A model generated the notes under the pieces. That model searched no databases, had not been told where the DNA came from, and saw nothing but the letters and a program-made list of their open reading frames with translations. The position numbers and the translations under genes were made by a program. A stretch of 64,000 bases of DNA from Hyphomicrobiales bacterium (GTDB taxonomy: Bacteria; Pseudomonadota; Alphaproteobacteria; Rhizobiales; Rhizobiaceae), in NCBI GenBank assembly GCA_900466475.1, contig UBMI01000011.1, positions 1-64,000 on the forward strand, read 5' to 3'. Below are positions 52,235-61,424 of this stretch, piece by piece; position 1 is the first letter of the stretch, and each line of letters begins with the position of its first letter.

Positions 52235-52265
52235 GCCGGCTTCGGACAGGATCGGAAGAGAAGCA

Positions 52266-53813
52266 ATGCTTGCGTCCAACCCGGAAAAGGAGGCGTCTGT
52301 AACGCCTCCGTTTCTTGTTGCCCGTGATGTCCGGAAAACCTATGGCGGCGTCCAGGCGTTAAGGGGCGTGTCGCTGACGCTCCGTGCCGGGGAAATCCAC
52401 GGCCTCGTCGGTGCAAATGGCGCCGGAAAATCGACGCTGATTAAGGTTCTTGCCGGTCTCACCCATGCCGATGCTGGGGAGGTGTTGATCGACGGCAACC
52501 CGGTCGCCGTCGCCAGCCCGGCGGTCGCGACTGATCTCGGCATGAATTTCATCCATCAGGAACTCGCTTTCATTCCCGGAATGACCGTCCTGGAAAACAT
52601 CATGCTGGGCCTGCCGAAAAAGACCAGGTTCGGGATTGTCGACTGGACGGCGATTGCGCGCGATGTCGAGCCGGTCGCCCGCCGTGTCGGCATAGTTGCT
52701 CCACTGAACGCCAAGGTGAAGGACCTCTCGACGGCGGAAAACTGGCTGATCAATATCTGCCGGGCGCTGATGCGCAAAGCGCGGCTGATCGTCATGGATG
52801 AGCCAACCGCATCGCTTTCGGCGGCAGAAAGCGAAAAGCTCTTCAAGATCATTGAGGACTTGCGGGATACGGGTGTTTCGATCCTTTATGTCTCACACAG
52901 GCTCGACGAGATCCTCAGGCTGTGTGCCGCTGTCACCGTCTTCCGCGACGGCAATTTCGTGACTGTCATCGACAGACCGAACCTCACGCGCGCCGCTCTT
53001 GTCGAAGCGATTGTCGGCGGCGTGGTCGAAAATCTCAGCCACGAAAAACATCATGTGCGGAAGGAAGCGATGCTTTCGGTATCGGGGCTGAGCCGGCTGC
53101 CGAAGGTGAAGGATGTTTCCTTTGAACTGCATCGCGGCGAAGTGCTTGGCATAGGCGGCCTTGTCGGCGCCGGGCGCACGGAGTTGATCCGGCTGATTTA
53201 TGGCGCCGATCGCGCCGATGCGGGGCAGATGACGCTGGACGGCCAGGCCTTTCTGCCGAAGACACCTGCACAGGCGGTTAAGGCGGGGCTGGGGCTGGTG
53301 CCGGAAGAGCGTCGCGCCGATGGGCTGCTCCTGACAAAGAGCGTCGCCTTCAATCTGCAGCTCTCCAATCTCACCAATATCATCCGCAATCCAGCGCTGC
53401 CGTTGATCGATTATCGTCGCCGCGCAGATCTTTCGTCGCAAACCGCCCGCGACCTCTCGATCAAGGCGCAGTCGATCGAGACGCCGGTCGGCCTGCTCTC
53501 CGGCGGCAACCAGCAGAAGGTGGTGATTGGCCGGTGGCTTTTGCGCTTGCCGAAAATCCTCATTCTCGACGAGCCGACGAGGGGCGTCGATATTGGTGCC
53601 CGGGCAGATATACACCGGCTGATCCGGGAATTGGCCGCGCGCGGCATGGCGGTCATCGTCGTGTCCTCAGAGCCCGATGAATTACCCGACCTCTGCGACC
53701 GCGTTCTCGTCATGGCGGAAGGCCGCATTGTGCGGGAACTGACCGGCGCCGGCATCACCCGCAATGCACTCGTCGAAGCCAGCTATGCTTTCGACGGCAC
53801 TGAAAGGAACTGA
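52266..53813 (+). CDS. Ribose-type ABC ATPase, RbsA-like double domain
   Basis: 515 residues from ATG 52266. Two ATPase halves: the first with Walker A GANGAGKSTLIKVLAG, Walker B LIVMDEPTASLS and LYVSHRLDE; the signature in this half is LSTAENWLINICRAL, shorter than the consensus. The second half has the degenerate Walker A GGLVGAGRTELIRLIYG, signature LLSGGNQQKVVIGRWL and LILDEPTRGVDIGA. That asymmetry is normal for RbsA/MglA. Cytosolic, pairs with the downstream permease. Confidence 0.92.
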   Translation: MLASNPEKEASVTPPFLVARDVRKTYGGVQALRGVSLTLRAGEIHGLVGANGAGKSTLIKVLAGLTHADAGEVLIDGNPVAVASPAVATDLGMNFIHQELAFIPGMTVLENIMLGLPKKTRFGIVDWTAIARDVEPVARRVGIVAPLNAKVKDLSTAENWLINICRALMRKARLIVMDEPTASLSAAESEKLFKIIEDLRDTGVSILYVSHRLDEILRLCAAVTVFRDGNFVTVIDRPNLTRAALVEAIVGGVVENLSHEKHHVRKEAMLSVSGLSRLPKVKDVSFELHRGEVLGIGGLVGAGRTELIRLIYGADRADAGQMTLDGQAFLPKTPAQAVKAGLGLVPEERRADGLLLTKSVAFNLQLSNLTNIIRNPALPLIDYRRRADLSSQTARDLSIKAQSIETPVGLLSGGNQQKVVIGRWLLRLPKILILDEPTRGVDIGARADIHRLIRELAARGMAVIVVSSEPDELPDLCDRVLVMAEGRIVRELTGAGITRNALVEASYAFDGTERN

Positions 53814-53814
53814 C

Positions 53815-54810
53815 ATGAGCGATCTGGCCGTTTCGACCCGCAGTCTTTCTCCAGGCGCAAAACGCGCGCTCGGCGCTTTTGCCCGTTATGCCACGATTAT
53901 CGGCCTGCTGGCGATGATCGTTGCCTTTTCGATCCTGTCGCCGCGCGCCTTTCCGACGATCTATAATTTCACCAATGTGCTGAACCAGACATCGCTGGCG
54001 ATGATTATCGCCGGTGGCCTGACGCTTGCGGTAATCGTTGGCGAACTCGATCTCTCCATCGGTTTTGCCGCTTCACTGCACGGCGTGTTGGTAACAGGGT
54101 TGATCGTCTCCAGCAAACTGCCGATCGGCGTGGCAATCTTGATCGTCATCCTGCTCGGCGGCCTGATCGGCCTCGTCAACGGGCTTATCGTCACCAAGGT
54201 CAAGGTCAACTCGGTTATCGCAACGCTCGGTGTCGGCACCATCCTGACAGGCCTGTCCTTCGCCTACTCGGCAGGTGTTCCCATCACCGCCGGCGTGCCT
54301 GAGGCATTTCTGCAAGTATCACTCGGACGTTTTCTGTTCGGCATCCCGAACAATATCGTCATCATGGTCGTCGTGCTCGGCGCACTCTGGATTCTCGTGG
54401 AGCGAACGGCACTCGGCCAGGAAATCCAGGCCGTCGGCGGCAACCCGTCCGCGGCCAGGCTCGCCGGCATCAATGTCGACCGCGTCAAGATTTTAGGCTT
54501 CATCATTTCCGGCATGTGCGCGGCCTTGACCGGCATTCTCTTGGCCTCGCGCCTCGGGAGCGGCACGACGAGTGCAGCAGATCCCTATCTGCTGACGGCC
54601 TTTGCGGCAGTCTTCCTTGGCTCGGCGACGTTACGTGACGGAGAATTTCATGTGTTCGGAACGTTCATCGGGGCATTGATCATAGCCTTCGGTTTCAACG
54701 GGCTGAACATCTTCGGCGCGCCGACCTATTCGCAATACATCTTTCAGGGCGCCATCCTGATCATTGCGGTCGGTCTATCAAGCCTCGGCCGCATTCTTTC
54801 GCAACGTTAG
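53815..54810 (+). CDS. Ribose-type ABC permease, RbsC-like
   Basis: 331 residues from ATG 53815, one base after the ATPase stop. About 8-10 membrane helices: YATIIGLLAMIVAFSILSPRAF, LNQTSLAMIIAGGLTLAVIVGELDLSIG (the family's 'GG-DLS.G' turn), VLVTGLIVSS, LGGLIGLVNGLIVTKVKVNSVIATLGVGTILTGL, AVGGNPSAARLAGINVDRVKI and TAFAAVFLGSATLRDGE. The conserved GxNxxAARxAGI loop contacts the ATPase. Third gene of the operon. Confidence 0.92.
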   Translation: MSDLAVSTRSLSPGAKRALGAFARYATIIGLLAMIVAFSILSPRAFPTIYNFTNVLNQTSLAMIIAGGLTLAVIVGELDLSIGFAASLHGVLVTGLIVSSKLPIGVAILIVILLGGLIGLVNGLIVTKVKVNSVIATLGVGTILTGLSFAYSAGVPITAGVPEAFLQVSLGRFLFGIPNNIVIMVVVLGALWILVERTALGQEIQAVGGNPSAARLAGINVDRVKILGFIISGMCAALTGILLASRLGSGTTSAADPYLLTAFAAVFLGSATLRDGEFHVFGTFIGALIIAFGFNGLNIFGAPTYSQYIFQGAILIIAVGLSSLGRILSQR

Positions 54811-54819
54811 GAGTTTACG

Positions 54820-55650
54820 ATGTCCGATCTCTGGGACGTCCACGTCATCGAATTCGCACGGTCAAAAGACCAGCCGCTGATCGACCTCGTCAACGGTGCC
54901 CCGCCATCGACAGTGCTTGACCTTCCTTTTGGCTTTGTCTTGGCTCAGAACGGTGACAGGAACGTTCTGATCGACACCGGCTTTCTCAACGAAGGCAGCG
55001 GTGCAGAGTTTTCAAAGAAGTTCGGCATTCCCGACTGGATCTCGCCCGTGCGCATGCTTGAAGAGCTTGGCGTCAAGGCAGGCGATATCACCGATATCGT
55101 GCTCAGCCACGCCCATTTCGACCACATGGGTTCGATCTCAGCCTTTACCAAGGCACGGATCTTCATCCAGAAGCGCGAATGGCTCTCCTGGAACGAAGCG
55201 ATGGCCTTGCCGCCACAGTACGGATTTCTAACGGCTATCATAAACCCGGACAACATGCGCTCGGCTTTCGACGCGGCCGTCGAACACCGCCTGGTGCTGG
55301 TCGATGGTGACAAGGACAACATCCTGCCTGGCATGCATGTCCGCCTCGGCGAGGGGCATACGCTCGGCCAGCAGTTCGTGATCGTTGAAACCGCCCGCGG
55401 ACGATTGCTGGCAGTGGGCGATTGCATATATTCGAAGCTCAACCTCACCGGCCACAATCACGACGGCGTTTTCGCACCGCTCAACAATGGTATCGGCAGC
55501 ATCTGGAAGCAGTTGGAGACCATGGATCGCATCAACGAGGAGATTGCAGGCGACATGTCCCGATTGATCATGATGCACGATAACGACCGCTGGTCACACT
55601 TGCCCCTGGTAAAGGAAATCGGGGGCTTCAGGATACTCAAGGCGTCCTAA
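54820..55650 (+). CDS. Metallo-beta-lactamase-fold hydrolase, AHL-lactonase-like
   Basis: 276 residues. Zinc motif SHAHFDHMG (about 99-107), further histidine in GEGHTLGQQF, aspartate in AVGDCIYS and a last histidine in IMMHDNDRW, as in the AiiA/AttM-type lactonase family. The N-terminus WDVHVIEFARSKDQPLIDLVNG is longer than in AiiA. Encoded 9 bases after the permease in a sugar ABC operon. This suggests it opens a lactone, for example a sugar acid lactone, rather than a quorum signal; both remain possible. Confidence 0.8.
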   Translation: MSDLWDVHVIEFARSKDQPLIDLVNGAPPSTVLDLPFGFVLAQNGDRNVLIDTGFLNEGSGAEFSKKFGIPDWISPVRMLEELGVKAGDITDIVLSHAHFDHMGSISAFTKARIFIQKREWLSWNEAMALPPQYGFLTAIINPDNMRSAFDAAVEHRLVLVDGDKDNILPGMHVRLGEGHTLGQQFVIVETARGRLLAVGDCIYSKLNLTGHNHDGVFAPLNNGIGSIWKQLETMDRINEEIAGDMSRLIMMHDNDRWSHLPLVKEIGGFRILKAS

Positions 55651-56041
55651 TCGCCGTGGCGCGCCCGTGTGAAGAGTTCTATCGTGTTGTTTCCGGCATA
55701 CCAGTCTTCAAGTCAGACAACGGCGTCAGTATAGGGAAAGCCGTTGGCGATGTCGGTTTCCGAAGCAAGAAAAGGTTGTCACCATTCCGGTGTTGACGAA
55801 ATGTCGGAAGACGCGGAACTCGGATCGAGTTCGCCGCGCCTTGCGTCTTCTGGCGTCCTTATGGTTAGCGAGCACCTGATGGTCGACGATCCGTCTTCCA
55901 GGCGTTCCTACCGCCTGGCGCTCGTGATCGGCACCTCGGCCGGAGGGCACGAATAGTCCCCTGGAAAGTAAGCGGTCTACTTGCAGGAATGTTGTCGCCG
56001 CCCATGTTCATCTAGATCGTAACCGATGAAGAGAAGACGCG
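55651..56041. other. Intergenic, no supported gene
   Basis: Two overlapping frames on opposite strands (55744-55956 and 55726-55950) shadow each other and carry no domain; which, if any, is real cannot be told. Confidence 0.4.
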
Positions 56042-56533
56042 ATGGATTGGATGGTAGACCTCGGGTTTCACACAGACCTGCTTCGACATCTGATCGTGCT
56101 ACTCGTCGCTTACGTGCTGGCTTTGCCGATCGCTTGGGATCGCGAACGCAACGAGCGCAGCGCCGGTCTTCGCACCTTTCCACTCGTGGCAATCGCCGCG
56201 TGCGGGTTCATCCAGGCGGCAGAAACCGTGACCAAGGAGAATGCGGAGGCGACGGCAAGGATTGTGGAGGGAATTATCAACGGCGTCGGGTTCATAGGCG
56301 GGGGTGCGATCCTCGTCGGCAAGGCCAGCATTCGTGGGACCGCGACCGCTGCTAGCCTCTGGGCCACGGGCGCGATCGGGGCAGCGGTTGGTCTAGGAGC
56401 GTACGAGACCGCGGTCGTCCTGTCGATTGCCACTTTTGTGACCCTCCGGGTGATGACGAACTTCAAAGTCGAGGGAAAGGCAATTAACGAAGAGCTGCCA
56501 GTCACCGAGAATAGCGCTGAGAGGACCCATTGA
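56042..56533 (+). CDS. mgtC: MgtC/SapB-family membrane protein
   Basis: 163 residues with four to five membrane helices. The MgtC hallmarks are ALPIAWDRERNERSAGLRTFPLVAIAACGF, then INGVGFIGGGAILVGKASIRGTATAASLWATGAIGAAVGLG. Only the membrane domain is present; the soluble C-terminal ACT-like part of Salmonella MgtC is missing, as in many short members. It acts in the inner membrane in adaptation to low magnesium or acid. Upstream GAGAAG is the ribosome site. Its usual partner mgtA exists here only as the pseudogene at 15031-15891. Confidence 0.88.
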   Translation: MDWMVDLGFHTDLLRHLIVLLVAYVLALPIAWDRERNERSAGLRTFPLVAIAACGFIQAAETVTKENAEATARIVEGIINGVGFIGGGAILVGKASIRGTATAASLWATGAIGAAVGLGAYETAVVLSIATFVTLRVMTNFKVEGKAINEELPVTENSAERTH

Positions 56534-56755
56534 CGGAGAGAGTGCGCCTGCCGCGCTCATTTCAAGCTCTGCCAAGGACTTTAGAACGTTTCTGGGGCAG
56601 AACTTGCGGGGAGCATGGAAATCATCCCAGGCGCAGGACACGCTGACCAGAGGATATTTGATCGCGCTATAGATATTTTTTCGAGCTCATCGTGAAATTT
56701 TGACCACCCGCTAAGCCGCCGCCCATGGCCGATGGTTAAGGAAAAAATGTCGATC

Positions 56756-56771
56756 TTGCCAAATTTTGCCA
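56756..56771. promoter_or_regulatory. Direct repeat upstream of parDE
   Basis: TTGCCA occurs at 56756-56761 and 56766-56771, 10 bases apart, that is one helix turn, just upstream of the parD start. Possible ParD binding site; speculative. Confidence 0.3.
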
Positions 56772-56791
56772 TTGCGGCTATAGGCATTCAT

Positions 56792-57031
56792 ATGAGCACG
56801 ATGAACATTTCTCTCCCGGACCATCTTAAGAGCTTCGTCGATGAGCAGGTTGCTGGACGTGGTTACGGGACTAGCAGCGAATATATCCGCGAATTAATTC
56901 GGCGAGATCAGGATCGTCTTGTTTTGCGCGGACTGTTGGTTGACGGAGCATCGTCCGTACAATCCGATCCCGCCGATGGGCGCTATTTCACGGAACTGCG
57001 TGATCGTGTGCGTGGTCGGCACAGTAAGTGA
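56792..57031 (+). CDS. parD: ParD-like antitoxin
   Basis: 79 residues from ATG 56792. The ribbon-helix-helix region MNISLPDHLKSFVDEQVAGRGYGTSSEYIRELIRRDQDR is typical of the ParD type II antitoxins of Rhizobiales and Caulobacterales. The C-terminus (ADGRYFTELRDRVRGRH) is the toxin-binding part. It overlaps the toxin gene by 4 bases. Confidence 0.9.
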   Translation: MSTMNISLPDHLKSFVDEQVAGRGYGTSSEYIRELIRRDQDRLVLRGLLVDGASSVQSDPADGRYFTELRDRVRGRHSK

Positions 57032-57357
57032 CAAACAAGTACATCGTCCCTCGGGAATTGGCTCGCGGTGACGTCGAAGCGGCCGTAGACCACTATGTAC
57101 TTGAGGCCGGCATCGAGGTTGCCCTCGGCTTTGTTGACGCTTTAGAGGCAGCCTATGATCTGATCGCGCGACATCCGGAATCGGGATCGCTACGATATGG
57201 ATACGAGTTGGGATTGCCTGACCTGCGCAGCATTTCGCTGAAACGATACCCCTATATCGTCTTTTATCGTGATCAAAAAGATCATGTCGATGTGTGGCGT
57301 GTGCTTCATGGGAAACGAGACATTCCACCGTCGATGCACGAGCCTGAGAATCATTGA
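57028..57357 (+). CDS. parE: ParE-like toxin
   Basis: 109 residues from GTG 57028, overlapping the antitoxin stop. RelE/ParE fold pattern: ELARGDVEAAVDHYVLEAGIEVALGFVDALEAAYDLIARHPESGSLRYGYELGLPDLRSISLKRYPYIVFYRDQKDHVDVWRVLHGKRDIP. The arginine and aromatic residues of YPYIVFYR and the closing VLHGKRDI are conserved. ParE toxins poison DNA gyrase; RelE-type ribosome cutting cannot be fully excluded. Confidence 0.9.
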   Translation: MTNKYIVPRELARGDVEAAVDHYVLEAGIEVALGFVDALEAAYDLIARHPESGSLRYGYELGLPDLRSISLKRYPYIVFYRDQKDHVDVWRVLHGKRDIPPSMHEPENH

Positions 57358-58037
57358 TTATCACGACAGATTGCAGCTGCAGATTTTCCAGACTTTTGAT
57401 TCCAATGCCATCAAGGCGACTATCTTTGGACCGCCGCCCGGTCGACGAGATCACTCAAGCCAATCCAGGCATCAAGACAGGCCGCAAAAGCCCATAGCAG
57501 CAGCATGATTTGGGTATATTGCTGACGTGGGCTTAGTTCAGCCTCGCATGGCAGCCGACAATAAGGAGCTAATAGAGCAACTTCGTAACCCAATAGAGGG
57601 GAGTAATCTTGGCGCGATAGGCATCAGGGCTAGGTCCGAACGGGTTATTCCCGGTAAGGCAGCGCAATCTGACGCCTACGAAGAACCGCTCGCAGAATAC
57701 TTCTTTTGTCATCTTAAGATGCTACCGGAACTCCGCAATCTTACTCGTGTCCCTGGGCAGAGACGCGCGCTCGTTAACTCCTGAATCCCGCAAGACTGAC
57801 CCCGCCAATATTGGGGGGTTGGAGTAGCGGCCAGATATCTCAGTTTACCGCTATCCGCTGGTTTGTCTGTATGCCTGATTTTAGGCACCCCCATACGGAC
57901 AAATCAGTTGGTCGTCTGGCTCGACGAGGCCATCACGCGCAAGCCCAAGGCCACAATTTAATCATCGACCGCGCGCATTAGCGGCCGGTTTTCGCGCGGC
58001 ATATGAGTGTTACGGCCGGATGATCCTCAGGCCGAGT
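57358..58037. other. Long intergenic stretch, no supported gene
   Basis: One frame (57527-57784, 85 residues) has protein-like composition but no domain or ribosome site. Near 57955-58005 the bases GCGCGC and CGCGCG can pair loosely. Nothing else was recognised. Confidence 0.4.
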
Positions 58038-58883
58038 TCAAGCGCCAAAGCGTAACATCTCGTATGTAGGATCAGCGCCGACCCTATTGCAGACTTCTCG
58101 AAGTTGCTCATCGGTCGCGTCGGCTAAGATCCCTGTCCGCACAAGTACCGAGTCCAAGCCGACCGATTTCGCGCCCAAGATATCGTGTTCGATGCTGTCT
58201 CCAATGCAGACAACGCACCGCCTGTCTGTAGCGCCTGCAAGCCTCAACGCGTGCTCATAGATATCGGGATAGGGTTTCCCGAGCCAGATGACTGGTCCTC
58301 CCATCTTCTCATAGAGCTTGGCGATGCTCCCTGCACCTGGCGCAAGAGTACCGTTGTACAATTTGTGAATATCAGGGTTTGTACAGTAGCACGGGATGCC
58401 TGTTTGAGCGGCGGGGCGCAACAGCGCCTCGTAGCGTTCCATCGAGATGTGTTCGGCTTGGCTACCTGAGACGATAACGATCTCGGCTGCCGATGCGGTT
58501 TCAACTGATCGCAGTCCAAGCCGATCCGCGAGATTGCTGTCTCCGCCACTGGAGATCGTCAGACAACGGGAGCCCCTGGCAATCACGTTTTCCGGCCGCG
58601 ATAGGATTTCGAACGCGACATCCCCCGAGGTGACGAAGAAATCGAAGCTTTCCGCTGCAAAGCCAAGCTTGATGAGACGCTCGGAATTGTACTCGCCACT
58701 TCTTCCAGAGTTGGAAAGGATGACGATCGTCTTGCCCAACGATGCCAGATTGGCCAGGGCATCAGCTGCGCCTGCGTAAGGGCCGGTATCGTCTCTGAGG
58801 ACGCCGTACTGATCGATGAAAAAAACGTCATAGGCCTGCTTCAACTGAGCCAAGTCAGTGGGTCGCGGCTTAGACATAGGCAT
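58038..58883 (-). CDS. HAD-superfamily class IIA phosphatase (NagD/TIGR01459-like)
   Basis: 281 residues. HAD motif I is FFIDQYGVLRDD (aspartate nucleophile pair with Q between), motif II LSNSGRSGEYN, and motif III/IV WLGKPYPDIYEHAL with CIGDSIEHDILGAKSVGLDSVLV. The square class IIA cap lies between. It overlaps the end of the FGGY kinase gene upstream by 14 bases. It may dephosphorylate a side product of the pathway, as NagD-type enzymes do. Confidence 0.85.
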   Translation of the reverse strand: MPMSKPRPTDLAQLKQAYDVFFIDQYGVLRDDTGPYAGAADALANLASLGKTIVILSNSGRSGEYNSERLIKLGFAAESFDFFVTSGDVAFEILSRPENVIARGSRCLTISSGGDSNLADRLGLRSVETASAAEIVIVSGSQAEHISMERYEALLRPAAQTGIPCYCTNPDIHKLYNGTLAPGAGSIAKLYEKMGGPVIWLGKPYPDIYEHALRLAGATDRRCVVCIGDSIEHDILGAKSVGLDSVLVRTGILADATDEQLREVCNRVGADPTYEMLRFGA

Positions 58884-60150
58884 TGTCCAATTCGGATATC
58901 ACAAGCGCAGCTGTTCCGACCGCCGCCTCGGTCGACTTCGCAGCTATCATCTCCACGCTCATTGCCAGGGCTCTCATTTTGCTCCAGGCCGGGTTTCGTG
59001 CTCCGCCACCGACCGTTCTCAGGCTTTTCAAAGCTGGCGATCCGAGTTCGTGTAACCGCTGGTAACCCAGCCTTTCGATTTCCGTCATCCCTTCGAGAAT
59101 AGCGTGGAAAAACAGGACGTCGTCGGCCGGCCGCGGCGTGAGTCGCGGCGCATAGTGAGGGTCGTTGATGGGAAAACGCTCTCCCGGACGGAGGAGGGGG
59201 TAGAAGTCCAGCCCGAGCTTTTGGGCCGGATCGATCATCTGCGTGAGGTCGTCCAGCCGGTCATCTCCAATCAAGGCGCGCACGACATTTCCGCCGCTGT
59301 TCGACGCCCCTCCAACTAGCCAGAAACCTCCGACACGATGCGAGTATACGCCATATTGTGGAGCGTCGATCGGAGCATCCGATGCCAGTTTCAACACGAT
59401 AGTGGAGCCGAGCGCTGTCACGGCGTCGCCAGTATTCGATGCGCCGGTCGCGAGAAATGAGGCACAGCCGTCGGTCGTGCCCGCATGAAACCAAGCGGTC
59501 TGCGGTAGTCCGAGTTCGCGTAAGTAGCCTTCGATCGGAGCGGTTCTCTTACCTGCTCGGTGCACGATAGGCAGCTTGGTCGTATCCATTCCTGCCGCTT
59601 CGATCCAATCTGGCCAACTCTCAACCTCCAGATCAAAGCCTGTTTTCAGCGCGTTGTTTTCGTCACTGAAACGCGCTGGGCAGCCAAGTTTCATCGATAT
59701 CCAGTCAGCTTGGTGTACGATGGCCGCGGCACCTTTTGCATGAGACAGATGTATTGCTCTTGCGAGGCCCGAATTTGCTCCCACAGCCGCGCTGCCCACC
59801 GGAGCATTGTCCGAAATGCGTTTGACAACTGCCTGATCGGGGCAGGGGTCGTTGTACATCAAGACTGAGCCAGTCGGCTCATTTGCGTTATCCAGCGAAA
59901 GTACGGTCCCGCTTGTCCCGTCGACGGCTATGCCCTCGATCGAGCCCAGGTTCGTCTTTTCCGAGAGCCCTTCGAGGGCTTCCTTGACCCTGTTCCACCA
60001 AGAGGCCGGTTGTCGCAGTTCATCCGGCGACCTAAACGGCGCGGCCGCGAAGCCGACGGGATTCCCGGCCCTATCGATAGCGGCTGCGCGAGCACCAGAC
60101 GTGCCGATATCGATGCCGAGGGCGACGGCAGGGCCAACTTGGCTGTTCAT
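58870..60150 (-). CDS. FGGY-family carbohydrate kinase (ribulokinase-like)
   Basis: 426 residues. N-terminal ATPase fold ALGIDIGTSGARAAAIDRAGNPVG, then IEGIAVDGTSGTVLSLD, FSDENNALKTGFDLEVESWPDWI, then ALGSTIVLKLAS, and the C-terminal FGGY/adenosine part KSLRTVGGGARNPAWSKMRALAM followed by TEAAVGTAALV. The catalytic aspartate of TTDGCASF is in place. It is shorter than true xylulokinases, resembling D-ribulose/sugar alcohol kinases. Overlaps the aldolase gene upstream by 4 bases. Confidence 0.87.
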   Translation of the reverse strand: MNSQVGPAVALGIDIGTSGARAAAIDRAGNPVGFAAAPFRSPDELRQPASWWNRVKEALEGLSEKTNLGSIEGIAVDGTSGTVLSLDNANEPTGSVLMYNDPCPDQAVVKRISDNAPVGSAAVGANSGLARAIHLSHAKGAAAIVHQADWISMKLGCPARFSDENNALKTGFDLEVESWPDWIEAAGMDTTKLPIVHRAGKRTAPIEGYLRELGLPQTAWFHAGTTDGCASFLATGASNTGDAVTALGSTIVLKLASDAPIDAPQYGVYSHRVGGFWLVGGASNSGGNVVRALIGDDRLDDLTQMIDPAQKLGLDFYPLLRPGERFPINDPHYAPRLTPRPADDVLFFHAILEGMTEIERLGYQRLHELGSPALKSLRTVGGGARNPAWSKMRALAMSVEMIAAKSTEAAVGTAALVISELDNAYV

Positions 60151-61229
60151 GCGGACTGCCTCACCGATCCTCTATCGAGCGCTTGGCGATATTGCTCGGC
60201 CTCCCAATGGGTAAGTTCGTATGCATCGCCCTGTGACAGATATTCGACCTTCTTTCCTTCCGGTATGCGGCCGACCACTTCCGCCAGGCAGCGTGCCATT
60301 ACTTCCCCGCCCGCCGTCAGCGTGCTGGACAGCAGGATCCCTTTATCAGGGACGATCAACATCTTAGGCACATTACGGCCCTCTTTGTGCAAAGCCGCCT
60401 CGAAATCCGACGCGCTTTGCCCTTGGGGAAGGACGCCAATTTCCGTTCCGAGGAATATTATGTGGTCCGGGTATAGGGAGCCGCCGAGCGCGATCTCCCG
60501 ATTGGCTTCCGAAATCGCGACCGCGTGGCTATCGACGTCTCGAGCCACGTGAAAGCCCGAGCCCTCCGCAATCGCGGTGAGGGCGTCGATATCCGGTGTT
60601 TTGGTTGCGCGTGGCTCGCGGGACAGCGCAGAGCTGATCCGCTCAATGCGATCTTCCACGTCCTCGACGGTATCACCGCAGACGATGATGCCGTGATTGA
60701 AGAGGATCAACACGTCCGGATTGGACGCAGCAGCCTTATCGATCTCCTTCGCAAGAGGAGTGCCTGGTCGCCTGTAGGGTATTGTTACCCACTTGATGTC
60801 GGGAAGGTCATTCATGCGTGTGGCAAGCAGTGCGTCGCGGTCTTCCAGGACGGCAAGTGCTATCGCGTTTACGCAGTGGTAGTGCGCAACCACCGGGCTT
60901 TTGAGAGCTGCGTGAAAACTGGTTTCGATCGATGGTCGCAGTCCGCTGGAGTTCAGTTCCGAAACCACGAAGTCGGTGGACTTCTCCGCGCGAGGATCAC
61001 CTCCTCGAAGAGCGGCAACCAACGGTTCGACAACCACCGGAACCATGATGTCCTCAGCATTGGCTTTGGAGAGCCAGGTGCCCGATGCCTTCACCCACAT
61101 GACGCCGTCTCTCTTGATCGACGTATTACCGCCAGCGCCCTGTGTCTTGAGGATATCGTTACCGATCCGGCTGGAAAGCCGGAGGAAGTCTTTGAAATCG
61201 TCGGTATTCCTCAGGTCCGGTTCGGTCAT
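60147..61229 (-). CDS. Class II aldolase/adducin family protein
   Basis: 360 residues from the ATG at 61229 (GAGGAAGAAG upstream). Zinc aldolase elements: GNDILKTQGAGGNTSIKRDGVMWVKASGTWL, SIETSFHAALKSPVVAHYHCVNAIAL with the metal histidines, VLILFNHGIIVCGDTVEDVEDRIERI with the third histidine. A second 130-residue half (PDHIIFLGTEIG, LTHWEAEQYRQAL) resembles the long aldolases fused to dehydrogenases in rhamnose-type pathways. It probably cleaves a ketose phosphate made by one of the two FGGY kinases. Confidence 0.87.
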   Translation of the reverse strand: MTEPDLRNTDDFKDFLRLSSRIGNDILKTQGAGGNTSIKRDGVMWVKASGTWLSKANAEDIMVPVVVEPLVAALRGGDPRAEKSTDFVVSELNSSGLRPSIETSFHAALKSPVVAHYHCVNAIALAVLEDRDALLATRMNDLPDIKWVTIPYRRPGTPLAKEIDKAAASNPDVLILFNHGIIVCGDTVEDVEDRIERISSALSREPRATKTPDIDALTAIAEGSGFHVARDVDSHAVAISEANREIALGGSLYPDHIIFLGTEIGVLPQGQSASDFEAALHKEGRNVPKMLIVPDKGILLSSTLTAGGEVMARCLAEVVGRIPEGKKVEYLSQGDAYELTHWEAEQYRQALDRGSVRQSA

Positions 61230-61305
61230 GTCTTCTTCCTCCTGCGGCGCTGCCCCTTGCTTCAGAACCAATCAGTCCCGTGAGCAAACTTTGGCGCAAT
61301 TCTAT

Positions 61306-61377
61306 TTGTGTGATTGAATGTCGTCAACGATGAAGAATCTGCATCGTCAGTATTGCGACAGGAAGGAACGTGTGATT
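61306..61377. promoter_or_regulatory. Direct repeats between aldolase and DeoR genes
   Basis: GTGTGATT occurs at 61308-61315 and 61370-61377 in the 195-base divergent region, 62 bases apart. DeoR-type regulators bind spaced direct or inverted repeats; these are candidates. Confidence 0.35.
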
Positions 61378-61424
61378 ATAGTTCATCATGGACGCTGAGG
61401 GAGACGCGTCACTGGAGGCCTGCT

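Noticed and set aside
55726..55956. Two overlapping frames on opposite strands
   Set aside because: They shadow each other and neither has a domain or start signal that decides.
57527..57784. Open frame of 85 codons
   Set aside because: No recognisable domain, no ribosome site and no context; left as intergenic.
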